A stretch of 64,000 bases of DNA from Clostridia bacterium (GCA_004347685.1 SLTJ01000028.1:62001-126000), one strand, 5' to 3'; positions 41,656 through 50,459 are shown, counted from the stretch's first letter. Program-made: numbers and translations. The notes: generated by a model from the sequence alone, not told the origin.

Positions 41656-42627
41656 TTGGTGGGTGAGAATGTGATGCATCCTGATCCTATGCAACCTACG
41701 GCAGTGCCCCGGCGAAAAAAGAAACGCCGTCTGCACGTCCTGCACCTGGTACTCTTGAGCCTGGTAGTTTTCCTCGGCTTTGGGTACCTGGGCTTTTATC
41801 TGGCCGGCAACTTTCATGGCCCCGGGGCCTTTATGGCCTTTAACCCCTTGCCGGCAATCCTAAAAAAGGAGCCGGTAAACATTCTTCTCCTCGGGGTGGA
41901 CCAGCGGGGAAAAGAGCCCAGCCGGGCCGATACCATCCTGGTAGCCTTTGTAGATCCCAGCGTCCCCCAGGTCAACCTTCTTTCCATCCCGCGGGATACC
42001 TATGTCAATGTACCCGGTGTAGGTATGACCAAAGTAAATCACGCCCATGCCTACGGAGGCTCCGAGCTAACCATGGAGGCAGTGGAGGCCCTGCTGGGGG
42101 TGCCGGTGGACCGCTATGTTGAGGTTAACTTCGAGGGTTTTGCCAAGATAATTGATATCCTGGGCGGGATTGAAATTGATGTAGACCGGCGGATGCATTA
42201 TCCACCTGAAGGCATCGATCTCCAGCCCGGGCGGCAGGTGCTTGACGGCAAGGACGCCCTGGCTTTTGTCCGTTTCCGGGGGTACCCGGAGGCGGATATC
42301 GAGCGGATAGAACACCAGCATCAGTTTCTCCTGGCGCTTGCTGATCAGACCCTTCGGGCCAGGAACATCATTAGACTCCCGGAACTGGTGGCCGAGCTTC
42401 GGAACAATGTGCGCACCAATATGGACCTGACCGAGGTGGTGAGCCTGGCCCAGTCCTTGAAGGATATGCCTCCGGGGAACATGGCGGCCCGTACTTTGCC
42501 CGGTGAACCACGCTACATCAGGGAAGTGAGCTACTGGGTGCCGGACACGGAAAAGTTGAAGCCGGTGGTACAGCAATTGGCCTCGCCGCCGGAGAGGCAG
42601 GCCCTGGGGCAGGAGGCAAGTAAATAG
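41656..42627 (+). CDS. LytR-CpsA-Psr family wall-polymer ligase
   Basis: LCP enzymes transfer lipid-linked wall polymers to peptidoglycan. A short Lys/Arg-rich cytoplasmic end, one membrane helix (about 30-50) and the catalytic LCP domain are visible: NILLLGVDQR, RADTILVAFVDP, SIPRDTYVNVPG and VRFRGYPEADIERIEHQHQFL. The start could be TTG 41656 or the in-frame ATG 41674; neither has a strong site. It overlaps the TagA-like gene by one base. Confidence 0.92.
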   Translation: MVGENVMHPDPMQPTAVPRRKKKRRLHVLHLVLLSLVVFLGFGYLGFYLAGNFHGPGAFMAFNPLPAILKKEPVNILLLGVDQRGKEPSRADTILVAFVDPSVPQVNLLSIPRDTYVNVPGVGMTKVNHAHAYGGSELTMEAVEALLGVPVDRYVEVNFEGFAKIIDILGGIEIDVDRRMHYPPEGIDLQPGRQVLDGKDALAFVRFRGYPEADIERIEHQHQFLLALADQTLRARNIIRLPELVAELRNNVRTNMDLTEVVSLAQSLKDMPPGNMAARTLPGEPRYIREVSYWVPDTEKLKPVVQQLASPPERQALGQEASK

Positions 42628-43364
42628 TGTGTCAGCCACAGGTACACTTGCTGGGCGTGAGGATAGACAACCTAGACCGACAGCAGGTGCTGGCGGCCAT
42701 CAAGGAATTTGTTGTCAGCAACAGGCCGCACCAGATAATTACGGCCAACGCCGAGCTGGTTTACCGGGCCTGGCATGACCCCGAGGCGGCCCGGGTAATA
42801 GCCGAAGCGGCCCTGGTAACCCCTGACGGCGCCGGGGTAGTCTGGGCGGCCAGGCGCCTGGAGGGCGTGACTCTGCAGCGGGTGACCGGCATTGACTTGA
42901 CGGCGGATATCTGTGAAGCCGCCGTCAGGGAGGGGTGGCGTCTTTTTTTGTTTGGCGGCCGGCCCGGCGTGGCAGAGGAGGCGGCTACGCGGCTGGAGGC
43001 CCGTTATCCAGGCCTGGCTGTATGCGGGACAGCCCACGGCTACCTGGAGCCGGCTGAGGGGAAAAAGTTGGTGACCAGGATCCGGACAGCATCCCCCCAG
43101 GTGCTTCTGGTCGGTCTAGGAGCGCCGAAACAGGAATTTTGGGTTAGCCAGTACCTTGAGGAACTCGGGGTGCCCGTTTGCCTGGGGGTGGGCGGTAGCC
43201 TGGATGTGTTGGCCGGCAGGGCCCAGCGAGCACCAGGGTGGATCCAGCGGGCTAACCTGGAATGGCTGTATCGGCTGCTGCGCCAGCCTTCACGTCTCAG
43301 ACGGCAGATGGCGCTGCCGGCCTTTGCCTGGCGTGTCTGGTGGGCAGGACGGCGGCGGGTCTGA
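42627..43364 (+). CDS. tagA: WecG/TagA/CpsF family glycosyltransferase
   Basis: This family adds N-acetylmannosamine or a related sugar to an undecaprenyl-linked precursor, the first committed step of teichoic-acid-like polymers. TANAELVYRAW, TPDGAGVVWAARRLEG, RLFLFGGRPGVAEEAA and GLGAPKQEFWVSQYL are conserved; 245 residues. GTG start overlaps the LCP stop (TAGTG). A period-7 array begins just after its stop. Confidence 0.92.
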   Translation: MCQPQVHLLGVRIDNLDRQQVLAAIKEFVVSNRPHQIITANAELVYRAWHDPEAARVIAEAALVTPDGAGVVWAARRLEGVTLQRVTGIDLTADICEAAVREGWRLFLFGGRPGVAEEAATRLEARYPGLAVCGTAHGYLEPAEGKKLVTRIRTASPQVLLVGLGAPKQEFWVSQYLEELGVPVCLGVGGSLDVLAGRAQRAPGWIQRANLEWLYRLLRQPSRLRRQMALPAFAWRVWWAGRRRV

Positions 43365-43370
43365 AAATAA

Positions 43371-43412
43371 GAGTTCGGAGTGCTGAGTTCTGAGTTGTGG
43401 GTTCAGAGTTTT
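43371..43412 (+). repeat. Heptanucleotide array after tagA
   Basis: Six imperfect 7-nt units (GAGTTCG, GAGTGCT, GAGTTCT, GAGTTGT, GGGTTCA, GAGTTTT) start 6 bp after the tagA stop. They have the same period as the arrays at 25639, 48661 and 59612 but a different unit sequence. Confidence 0.75.
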
Positions 43413-43469
43413 AATTATGCTATAAAAATTGAGGTCGCAGGCAGGACGATTTGGACCGGGCGGGAAGGC

Positions 43470-43498
43470 TTGCATTTAGGCTTAGTTGGTTGTATAAT
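43470..43498 (+). promoter_or_regulatory. Promoter for tRNA-Ser and SRP RNA
   Basis: TTGCAT (43470-43475) and a perfect TATAAT (43493-43498) are 17 bases apart. The predicted start near 43505 is about 40 nt before the tRNA. No terminator was seen between the tRNA and the SRP RNA, so both may come from this promoter. Confidence 0.8.
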
Positions 43499-43543
43499 AG
43501 GATTGCCGGGAGCCGTGGGAGGTACCGGCCGTATCGTGGGTGC

Positions 43544-43638
43544 GGAGAGATGGCTGAGTGGTTGAAGGCGCTCGCCTGGAGAGCGAGTGGGCGGTACACA
43601 ATACTGCCTCGTGGGTTCGAATCCCACTCTCTCCGCCA
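43544..43638 (+). tRNA. tRNA-Ser (anticodon GGA)
   Basis: The acceptor stem GGAGAGA/TCTCTCC, anticodon arm CTCGC-CTGGAGA-GCGAG (anticodon GGA, reading UCC/UCU), a long class II variable arm and T-arm GTGGG-TTCGAAT-CCCAC fold cleanly. Discriminator G and CCA are encoded. It lies upstream of the SRP RNA as in B. subtilis. Confidence 0.97.
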
Positions 43639-43704
43639 TATTATTTTCCCGGGATAAGAGCTCGAGGCTCGCGCTATGTGCGTACAGTCTCGGCTTTTAT
43701 AAAT

Positions 43705-43978
43705 CCTTGCCGTGCTAGATGGGGAGGTAGCGGTGCCCTGTTACCCGCAATCCGCTATAGCGGGGTCGAATTCCTGCCTGCGGGTTTTGCCTGTGGGGAC
43801 TGCCCGGGGCAAGTGGCAAAGAAGATCGGGTCCTGCGCAACAGGAACTTATGAACCCCGTCAGGTCCGGGAGGAAGCAGCGGTAAGTAAGCCAGCCTGTG
43901 TGCCGCGGGGGTGCCTGGTCGGAGTTGGCTACCCCGGTTACGCCTGGAGGTAAGGTTCAAGGGCAGGTGCACGGCTAT
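43705..43978 (+). ncRNA. ffs: Signal recognition particle RNA, large Gram-positive type
   Basis: The conserved 5' domain (CCTTGCCGTGCTAGATGGGG) and the SRP54-binding hairpin with GTCAGGTCC...GGAAGCAGCGGTAAG are present. The ends pair GCCGTGC (43709-43715) with GCACGGC (43969-43975). Length of about 270 nt matches the Bacillus/Clostridium form with an Alu domain. Exact ends are estimated. It precedes dnaX, as in B. subtilis. Confidence 0.95.
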
Positions 43979-43988
43979 TTTACTTAAG

Positions 43989-44010
43989 AGCCGGCGTGTC
44001 TGGCTTTTTT
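43989..44010 (+). terminator. Terminator after SRP RNA
   Basis: AGCCGG (43989-43994) and CTGGCT (44000-44005) form a 6-bp stem with one G-U pair and a 5-nt loop, followed by a run of six T including the last stem base. It lies between the SRP RNA and the dnaX ribosome site. Confidence 0.7.
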
Positions 44011-44031
44011 GCTTATTTGGAGGCGGTTTTT

Positions 44032-45690
44032 ATGTATACGGCCCTGTACCGTGAATACCGTCCCCAGCGCTGGCAAGAGGTAGTGGGCCAAAAGGCCGTG
44101 ACCGTCACTTTGCACCATGCCGTGCTGGCCGGAAAGATATCCCATGCCTATCTCCTGGCTGGTCCCCGGGGTACGGGCAAGACCAGCACGGCCAAAATCC
44201 TGGCCAAGGCCCTCAACTGCGAGCAGGCTGACGCCGGCGAGCCGTGTAACCAGTGTTCGAACTGCCGGGAGATTACTGCCGGCAATTCCCTGGACGTCTT
44301 GGAAATGGATGCGGCCTCCCACCGAGGTATTGACGATATCCGTGACCTGCAGGAACGGGTTAAATATGCCCCGGCCAGGTGCCGCTACAAGGTATATATC
44401 ATTGATGAAGTACATATGCTGACCGCCGAAGCCTTTAACGCCCTGCTCAAGACACTGGAAGAACCACCTGCCCACGTAATCTTTGTCCTGGCCACCACCG
44501 AGCCACAAAAGGTGCCGGCCACGGTGGCCTCCCGCTGCCAGCGCTTTAATTTCCGGCCCCTGACCGCAGCCGAGATTCATGAGCACCTGGTTCGGGTAAT
44601 CGCTACCGTAGGGGCGGCCGCTTCGCCGGAGGCTCTGGCCGCCATTGCCAGCTTCGCCCAGGGCAGCCTGCGGGACGCCTTGAGCATGCTGGACCAGTGT
44701 CTGGCCTATGCCGGCGGGCGGCTAGAACGGGAAGATGTGGCAGCCGTCCTGGGTCTGGCTACCGAGGAATGGCTGCTGGGGCTGGCCCTAGCCCTGCAGC
44801 AAAGAGACACTGGTAAGGTGCTGGAGATGGTTGATGCGGCCCTGGCCGAGGGGAAGTCAGCCAGCCAGGTGGCCGGCGATGTCTTGGCTTTTCTCCGGGA
44901 TTGGCTGATCTTACGTCTTTGCCCCGACCAGGCCAGCCTGGCCGCCGTTTCCCAGGCCGGGCGGGTAAAGCTGAAATCGTTGCCTGTGGCCCCGGACCTC
45001 CTTTTCCAGTTGGTCACAAACCTGGAGGAGGCTGGCGGTTATTTCCGTTCCACGCGGTATCCCCGGGTGGCCCTGGAACTGGCCTTGCTGAAAACCCTGG
45101 TGGGTAAGCCTCAGGGGCAGCAGGTGCCGGTCACGCCGGAACCGGCTGCTGAAAGCAGGTCGTACCGGCCTGGAGCCGCCGGAGAGAGGAGGTCCGGGGA
45201 GCCTGGCCGGGCCGCAGGCAGCCGGGTTACTTCCCCATCCTCGCCCCGAACGGCCATAGGCGCGGAAGAGGAAAAGCCGGGAGCCCGGGTCCAGGGCGGT
45301 GCGGGGGACGAGGTTTCGCCGCCAGCAGAAGACCTGGATCTGGCCGGGTTACGGCAGAGGTGGCCCCGGGTTCTCGAGACGGTAAGGAAGATTAAGATGA
45401 CGGTCCATGCGCTGTTGGTGGAAGGGAAGCTGCTGGAGGTCAGCGGCCAGGAGGTTACCCTGGGGTTTTCCCCAGGTTGCCAGTTCCACCGGGAACGCTT
45501 GGACATGGCCGAGAACAGGCGGGTGGTTGAGGAAGCGTTGCGGCGGGTCACTGGCCGGGAAATGACGGTGCGTACCATGCTCGTACCCGAGGAGGCAGCC
45601 GGAGAAACGGCGGCGGCTGGGGAAATGAGCCTGGTCGAGGAGGCGGCCCGCATTTTTGAAGGAAAAATAATCGCGAGCAATCAGACGTGA
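44032..45690 (+). CDS. dnaX: DNA polymerase III subunits gamma/tau
   Basis: This is the clamp-loader ATPase (552 residues). ATG 44032 (MYTALYREYRPQRW) is 8 nt after TTGGAGG; earlier frames run through the SRP terminator. Walker A GPRGTGKTS (about 43-51), the zinc cysteines (CNQCSNC), DEVHM and SRC sensor are present. Residues about 360-450 are a low-complexity linker, then the tau C-terminal region. No A-rich slippery site for making a shorter gamma form was seen. Confidence 0.95.
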   Translation: MYTALYREYRPQRWQEVVGQKAVTVTLHHAVLAGKISHAYLLAGPRGTGKTSTAKILAKALNCEQADAGEPCNQCSNCREITAGNSLDVLEMDAASHRGIDDIRDLQERVKYAPARCRYKVYIIDEVHMLTAEAFNALLKTLEEPPAHVIFVLATTEPQKVPATVASRCQRFNFRPLTAAEIHEHLVRVIATVGAAASPEALAAIASFAQGSLRDALSMLDQCLAYAGGRLEREDVAAVLGLATEEWLLGLALALQQRDTGKVLEMVDAALAEGKSASQVAGDVLAFLRDWLILRLCPDQASLAAVSQAGRVKLKSLPVAPDLLFQLVTNLEEAGGYFRSTRYPRVALELALLKTLVGKPQGQQVPVTPEPAAESRSYRPGAAGERRSGEPGRAAGSRVTSPSSPRTAIGAEEEKPGARVQGGAGDEVSPPAEDLDLAGLRQRWPRVLETVRKIKMTVHALLVEGKLLEVSGQEVTLGFSPGCQFHRERLDMAENRRVVEEALRRVTGREMTVRTMLVPEEAAGETAAAGEMSLVEEAARIFEGKIIASNQT

Positions 45691-45703
45691 AAGGAGGGCA
45701 TTT

Positions 45704-46009
45704 ATGGGCCTGGGCAAGATGATGAAGCAGATGCAAAAGGTGCAGGGCGAGCTGGCGCGGATGCAGGAGGAGCTGCAGGAGCGTACGGTCGCGGGAAGTT
45801 CAGGCGGCGGGGCCGTGCAGGTCACGGTGAATGGCAAACAGGAGGTTTGCCAGGTAAAGATCAGCCCCGAGGTTGTTGATCCCGATGACGTATCCATGCT
45901 AGAGGATCTGGTAATGGCTGCTGTGAACGAGGCCCTGCGTCAATGCCAGGAGATGGTTAACAGCGAGATGGGCAAAATTACCGGCGGGCTGAAAATCCCG
46001 GGGCTGTAA
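45704..46009 (+). CDS. ybaB: YbaB/EbfC nucleoid-associated protein
   Basis: This 101-residue DNA-binding protein lies between dnaX and recR throughout bacteria (yaaK in B. subtilis). It starts MGLGKMMKQMQKVQGELARMQEEL and has GGGAVQVTVNGKQEV. ATG after AAAGGAGGG. Confidence 0.95.
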   Translation: MGLGKMMKQMQKVQGELARMQEELQERTVAGSSGGGAVQVTVNGKQEVCQVKISPEVVDPDDVSMLEDLVMAAVNEALRQCQEMVNSEMGKITGGLKIPGL

Positions 46010-46024
46010 TATGGGGGAGCAAAA

Positions 46025-46627
46025 TTGTTAGATTACCCGGAACCCATTGCTCGGTTAGTTACAGCATTGAACCGGCTCCCCGGCATAGGTCCGAAGACGG
46101 CCCAACGGCTGGCTTTTTATCTCCTCCGGGCCCCGGAAGAGGAGGCCGGGGCCCTGGCTAGGGCCATTGTAGCGGCCAGGAAAGATATCAGGTATTGCTC
46201 TGTCTGCAGCAACCTGACCGATATTGACCCCTGCCGTATCTGCCAGGACGAGGAGCGGGACCGGTCGGTAATGTGCGTGGTGGAGGAGCCCCGGGACGTG
46301 CTGGCCTTGGAAAGGACCGGGCAGTACCGTGGCCTGTACCACGTGCTTATGGGGGCCATCTCTCCCATTGACGGGGTAGGGCCGGAAAAGCTGCGCATCA
46401 ACGAACTGCTGCACCGGCTGCAGCAGGGGCAGGTAAAAGAACTGGTGCTGGCCACCAACGCCGACATTGAGGGTGAAGCTACGGCCCTGTATTTGAGCCG
46501 GCTGGTAAAGCCCCTCGGGGTAAGGGTGACCCGGCTGGCCCACGGTATTCCTGTGGGTGGGGATCTAGAGTATGCTGACGAAGTCACTCTGGCTCGAGCC
46601 CTGGCCGGCCGGCAGGAAATCCTTTGA
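46025..46627 (+). CDS. recR: Recombination protein RecR
   Basis: RecR (200 residues) acts with RecO and RecF in gap repair. The HhH motif LPGIGPKTAQRLAFYLL, zinc finger CSVCSNLTDIDPCRIC and Toprim domain (VVEEPRDVLALERTG) are intact. TTG start after GGGGGAGC. Confidence 0.96.
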   Translation: MLDYPEPIARLVTALNRLPGIGPKTAQRLAFYLLRAPEEEAGALARAIVAARKDIRYCSVCSNLTDIDPCRICQDEERDRSVMCVVEEPRDVLALERTGQYRGLYHVLMGAISPIDGVGPEKLRINELLHRLQQGQVKELVLATNADIEGEATALYLSRLVKPLGVRVTRLAHGIPVGGDLEYADEVTLARALAGRQEIL

Positions 46628-46679
46628 CGTTGCCTCATTATTTGCCCCCGGCGGCATATATTACTTCCGGGGGATTATT

Positions 46680-46916
46680 ATGCGGCGGAGTGGTCGGCGC
46701 AGTCACGACCAGGTGGAGGCAAACCGGCAAATTATAGACATGCTGGAGGAGGCCCGTCGGGAGATAGAATGGGCCAGGAACTTCTTTGCTCAGGCAAGTG
46801 ACCCAGAGCTGGTTGACCAGGCCATCTATCGCGTCGGGGCCGCCGAGAAGCAGTATGCGCGAGTCCTGAGATTGGCCCGCGAGGGCCGGGTACGCGGTAT
46901 CGTCCGCCTGAAATAG
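46680..46916 (+). CDS. YaaL-like protein (DUF2508)
   Basis: This 78-residue helical protein sits between recR and bofA, where B. subtilis has yaaL. It is charged, with IDMLEEARREIEWARNFF and YRVGAAEKQYARVLRLARE. ATG 46680 after GGGGG; the longer frame overlaps recR. Function unknown. Confidence 0.82.
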   Translation: MRRSGRRSHDQVEANRQIIDMLEEARREIEWARNFFAQASDPELVDQAIYRVGAAEKQYARVLRLAREGRVRGIVRLK

Positions 46917-47034
46917 ACGGGAATCAGAGCTAGGCGCTAGCCCTGCTGCCCGCCAGAAAGCTTTCGGGTAACACCCTCCTGGCGGTGGCATAGTTAGGGG
47001 CGCATTTGCATATGTTTACCAGGGGTGGTAAGTA

Positions 47035-47304
47035 ATGATACCTGCCTGGATTTTGCTGGGCGGCATCGGGGTAGTCTTTCTCCTGGTGGCTTTGTCCGGT
47101 TACACTCCGGTACGGGCCGGATTGCGCCTGGTGCTGCGGCTGGCTTACGCCATGCTGATCGGCGCCCTCATGGTGGCCGGGGTAAACCTCGTATCGCCGT
47201 ATCTGGGGATCGCCGTGCCTTTGAATTGGGCCACCATGCTGATGGGCGGCCTGCTGGGGCTCCCGGGCCTGGCGGGTGTGATCTTCCTGGCGGTAGTAGT
47301 GTAG
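47035..47304 (+). CDS. bofA: Pro-sigma-K processing inhibitor BofA
   Basis: BofA (89 residues) is a membrane protein that, in B. subtilis, holds the SpoIVFB protease inactive in the outer forespore membrane. Two to three hydrophobic segments and the conserved C-terminal stretch NWATMLMGGLLGLPGLAGVIFL are visible. ATG start after GGGTGG. A strong terminator follows at 47448. Confidence 0.9.
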   Translation: MIPAWILLGGIGVVFLLVALSGYTPVRAGLRLVLRLAYAMLIGALMVAGVNLVSPYLGIAVPLNWATMLMGGLLGLPGLAGVIFLAVVV

Positions 47305-47575
47305 TTATGGCCTGCGATCCAGTTTCTTCTGGCGCCGCCGTTATTTTTTTCTTGCCATGACGCCTGTGGCGACATGAGCGTCGGCCTATCTCCCTCACTA
47401 TTGCTTTTGCATCTCACCTGGGTGCCACCTGGGTGGCCTGGACATTTACCCGGAGTTGGGGTCCGGGTTTTTTTTGTCTCTCTTTCCGGGGCCCCGGGAG
47501 AATTGCCGCCGGCGGTTACATAGGCGCGCCCTAAGGCGGGGAAAATAAGGCCGGGAGGGGAATGGAGGCAGTATT
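47305..47575. other. Non-coding gap between bofA and the KOR-type cluster
   Basis: These 271 bp hold no gene. CACCTGGGTG is directly repeated (47416-47425 and 47427-47436) and a terminator follows at 47448-47475. No convincing promoter was found before korA. Confidence 0.5.
47448..47475 (+). terminator. Rho-independent terminator after bofA
   Basis: ACCCGGA (47448-47454) and TCCGGGT (47462-47468) form a perfect 7-bp stem with a 7-nt loop, followed by seven further T. It separates the dnaX-bofA unit from the oxidoreductase genes. Confidence 0.88.
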
Positions 47576-48661
47576 ATGGCCATAACCCAGCAGAGCCCCC
47601 GGCCGGAGCGCGTTTTCTGGACAGGCAACGAAGCCGTGGCTTGGGCCGCCGTGGCCGCCGGGGCGGAGATAATGTGTGGTTACCCCATTACCCCCCAGAA
47701 TGAAATCATGCATACCTGGGTGCGCCTGGCCCACCAGTACGGTCTGGACTTCTTACAGACTGAGGACGAACTTTCGGCCGGCTTTGCCACCCTTGGCGGG
47801 GTGCTGGCTGGGAAGGTGGCCTTCACGGCCACCGCTGGCCCGGGTACGGTGCTGATGCAGGAGCCCCTTTCTATGGCCGAAATGATGCGCCTGCCGGTGG
47901 TGGTGGTTGTTTGCCAGCGAGGGGGTCCTTCTACCGGTACAGTCATCTATTCTCAGCAAGAAGTGATGCTGGCCTGTTTTGGGGGTAACGGTGAGGGTTT
48001 GCGCGTGGTCTACGCGCCGGCCACCCACCAGGAATTGTATGATTACACCATTAAGGCCTTTCGCGTGGCTTGGAAGTATCGTTTCCCCACCATCGTCTTG
48101 AGCGACGGTTACCAGGCCAAAATGCGGGAAGCCCTGACTGTTTATCGCGTTGAGGATCAGGTGCGGGGCGAGGCCTATGTCGGCCGGCCCGGTGTCCCTG
48201 GTGTGGCCCGGCCACCGGCCCACCTGCGCAATACCTATAACCTGGAGGAAGAACTTTATGACCTCCTGGCTAACTATACCACCGCTTTTCAGGAGATTCA
48301 GCCCCGGGTGGGAGAATGGCAGGAAGAGGACTGGCAGGGGGCGGAGCTGTTGGTGGTGGCGCACGGGGTGGTGACCCGGGCCGCGCGGGCCGCCGTGCGG
48401 GAGTTGCGGGGAGAGGGATATCCGGTGGGCTATTTTCGGCCGGTAACCTTGCGACCTTTTCCCGCTGAGGTCCTGCGCCGGTGGGCCAGCCTGGGGGGTA
48501 CCATGCTGGTGGTGGAGTCGGCGGCCGGGCAACTGCGGCGGTTGGTGGCCGAAGCCCTGGCGGGTTACGGTTTTCGCCTGGAGGGTTTGCTGCGGCCAGG
48601 GGTGGGGATAACCCCTGAGGAGATAGTTGCGGTGGCCCGCGGCCTGCTGGCCGCTAATTAG
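47576..48661 (+). CDS. korA: 2-oxoacid:ferredoxin oxidoreductase, alpha subunit (KOR/VOR type)
   Basis: This 361-residue alpha subunit carries the pyrimidine-binding half of the thiamine-diphosphate site: GYPITPQNEI, EDELSAGFATLGG, TATAGPGTVLMQEPL and the C-terminal RPVTLRPFP segment. Such enzymes interconvert a 2-oxoacid plus CoA and an acyl-CoA plus CO2 with ferredoxin. KOR-type (2-oxoglutarate) is favoured over pyruvate because the set looks different from the Por set downstream, but substrate cannot be fixed. The stop codon's last base begins a period-7 array, leaving a 129-bp gap to korB. Confidence 0.88.
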   Translation: MAITQQSPRPERVFWTGNEAVAWAAVAAGAEIMCGYPITPQNEIMHTWVRLAHQYGLDFLQTEDELSAGFATLGGVLAGKVAFTATAGPGTVLMQEPLSMAEMMRLPVVVVVCQRGGPSTGTVIYSQQEVMLACFGGNGEGLRVVYAPATHQELYDYTIKAFRVAWKYRFPTIVLSDGYQAKMREALTVYRVEDQVRGEAYVGRPGVPGVARPPAHLRNTYNLEEELYDLLANYTTAFQEIQPRVGEWQEEDWQGAELLVVAHGVVTRAARAAVRELRGEGYPVGYFRPVTLRPFPAEVLRRWASLGGTMLVVESAAGQLRRLVAEALAGYGFRLEGLLRPGVGITPEEIVAVARGLLAAN

Positions 48662-48695
48662 AGGTGAGAGGTGAGAAATGAGAAGTGAGTTCCGG
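48661..48695 (+). repeat. Heptanucleotide array after korA
   Basis: Units GAGGTGA, GAGGTGA, GAAATGA, GAAGTGA and a decayed fifth run with exact 7-nt period from the final G of the korA TAG, as at infA. The array sits inside an operon, between alpha and beta subunit genes. Confidence 0.78.
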
Positions 48696-48790
48696 GTTGA
48701 ACGTCGGTTCTTCACACAACTGTCATTTTCATTTGTGGACTGGTCTCGAGATTAGCTCCGGCAGCTCGGAGGCCGGTAAAGGAAGGCAGG

Positions 48791-49597
48791 GTGAAGGCTT
48801 TGGAATTGGTGGAAACCTCTATGCCCCGTTCCTGGGCAACAGAAAACAAACCCCACCGCTTCTGTCCCGGCTGTGGGCATCCCCTGGCCCTGAAGGCCCT
48901 GGGGGAAGCTGTTGATGACCTGGATATCCAGGGTCGGGTGATATTCGGGTGCGATATCGGCTGTTCTCTGCTAGCCTGGGATTTCTTTAACCTGGATTCG
49001 GTACAGACCCATCACGGCCGCACTATCCCGGTGATGGTGGGTATGAAGCGGGCCCGGCCAGGACTGATTTGTGTGGCCTATATGGGTGACGGCGGCGGCT
49101 ATGCCATTGGCGCCCAGCATTTGGTAAGCGCTGCTTTGCGCCACGAGCAGATAACCGTCTTGCTGGCCAACAACAGCATCTATGCCATGACCGGGGGGCA
49201 GATGGCGCCCACCACCTTGCCCGGGCAAAAGACAGAGACGACTCCTTTTGGCCGTGACCCGGAAAAAACGGGCCGTCCTACCCGGGGTCCGGAAATGGCC
49301 CGCCTTTTGGGCGGGGAAGGTGTCTATGCGGCCCGGGGGACAGTGGCTAACGTTCGCCAGTTAAAGAACTACGTAAAAAAAGCCTTGCGCCACCAGATGG
49401 AGGGGCGGGGGTTTTCCTTTGTTGAGGCCCTTTCCACCTGCCCCACCAACTGGCGCACCGGTGCAGCCGAAACCTGGGAATGGGTGGAAAAGAAGATGCC
49501 GGCCGAGTTCCCTCTGGGGGAGTTTGGCGGCGACGCGCCAGATGGTCGGGCGTCTAGGCCGGAGTCGGTGCTCCGAGAAGGCGGGGGGGAAGGCTAA
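48791..49597 (+). CDS. korB: 2-oxoacid:ferredoxin oxidoreductase, beta subunit
   Basis: This 268-residue subunit binds thiamine diphosphate and magnesium: CPGCGHP, GDGGGYAIGAQHL (GDG motif) and NNSIYAMTGGQMAPTT. The TGGQ...PTT sequence is typical of KOR/VOR-type beta subunits. GTG start with GGAAGG upstream. The C-terminal ~25 residues are low-complexity. Confidence 0.9.
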   Translation: MKALELVETSMPRSWATENKPHRFCPGCGHPLALKALGEAVDDLDIQGRVIFGCDIGCSLLAWDFFNLDSVQTHHGRTIPVMVGMKRARPGLICVAYMGDGGGYAIGAQHLVSAALRHEQITVLLANNSIYAMTGGQMAPTTLPGQKTETTPFGRDPEKTGRPTRGPEMARLLGGEGVYAARGTVANVRQLKNYVKKALRHQMEGRGFSFVEALSTCPTNWRTGAAETWEWVEKKMPAEFPLGEFGGDAPDGRASRPESVLREGGGEG

Positions 49598-49599
49598 AA

Positions 49600-50169
49600 G
49601 TGAGTAACGTAAAGATGGTCCTGGCCGGGGAGGGCGGCCAGGGGGTACAAACTGTCGGCGAAGTACTGGCCGAAGCTGCCTATAACGCCGGCCTGGAAGC
49701 CATGTATCTCCCCAACTTTGGCGTGGAACAGCGGGGTGGTGTCTCCCTGGCTTACGTGCAGGTGGGTGAAGAGCCGATAACCGCCCCGAAATTCAGATTC
49801 GCCGACGTGGTGGTGGCCTTGAGCCATCGCTCCGTGGCCCGCTCGGCCAGATACGTAAATGACCATACCACCTTGGTCTATGATTCCAGCGGCGAGGAGA
49901 TAGATGGCGGCGCCGTCGGCCAGGCCCGGCGGATCCTGGGCCTGCCGGCAGTGCAGGTGGCCCGCGAGGAACTAAGCCCCCGGGTCTTTAACATGGTTAT
50001 CTTAGGTGCTGTTTGGGCTCTGGCCCCGGCCATGCCCCTGCAGGAAGTGAAGAGGGCGGTGGAGAGCCATCTGGGCTACAAATTCGCCGTCCAACCGGAA
50101 CTGCGGGAGTTGAATTTCCGCGCCATAACCCGGGGGAGGGAATTGGTGGCGGCCCGATTTGGAGGTTAG
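49600..50169 (+). CDS. korC: 2-oxoacid:ferredoxin oxidoreductase, gamma subunit
   Basis: This 189-residue gamma subunit has the conserved GEGGQGVQTVGEVLAEAA and NFGVEQRGGVSLAYV; the family helps hold the complex and CoA. GTG start 2 bp after korB, so translation is coupled. Confidence 0.9.
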   Translation: MSNVKMVLAGEGGQGVQTVGEVLAEAAYNAGLEAMYLPNFGVEQRGGVSLAYVQVGEEPITAPKFRFADVVVALSHRSVARSARYVNDHTTLVYDSSGEEIDGGAVGQARRILGLPAVQVAREELSPRVFNMVILGAVWALAPAMPLQEVKRAVESHLGYKFAVQPELRELNFRAITRGRELVAARFGG

Positions 50170-50181
50170 AGGGGGACTAAA

Positions 50182-50454
50182 ATGCCAGGGAAGGATTTCG
50201 CCGCTCACAAGTATGTAGACGGGCGGGGCGTCTTTTACCTCTTTCCGGCACTGTGCAAAGGCTGCGGCCTTTGCCTGGAAAAATGCCCGGTAGACACCAT
50301 CGGCTGGACCGAGAGGACAGGCTTTCTGGGCACGTCCACCCCGGCCCCCGGTTTTGGGGACCCCTGTATTGCCTGTCGCCTTTGTGAATTTGTGTGTCCT
50401 GACTGCGCCATCCGCATTGACAAAATCGCTCCGGACAAAACCCGGGTACACTGA
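50182..50454 (+). CDS. Ferredoxin-type subunit, two [4Fe-4S]
   Basis: This 90-residue protein has CKGCGLCLEKCP and CIACRLCEFVCP, two CxxCxxCxxxCP cluster motifs, and probably serves as the delta (electron-transfer) subunit of the preceding oxidoreductase. In many clusters the ferredoxin gene comes first; here it is last. The CxxCxxCxxxCP spacing is complete, so both clusters should form. Confidence 0.88.
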   Translation: MPGKDFAAHKYVDGRGVFYLFPALCKGCGLCLEKCPVDTIGWTERTGFLGTSTPAPGFGDPCIACRLCEFVCPDCAIRIDKIAPDKTRVH

Positions 50455-50459
50455 ACTGC

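Noticed and set aside
45100-45300. Programmed frameshift in dnaX to produce a short gamma subunit
   Set aside because: No A-run or slippery heptamer with a downstream hairpin was seen in the linker region; a single tau product is the simpler reading.
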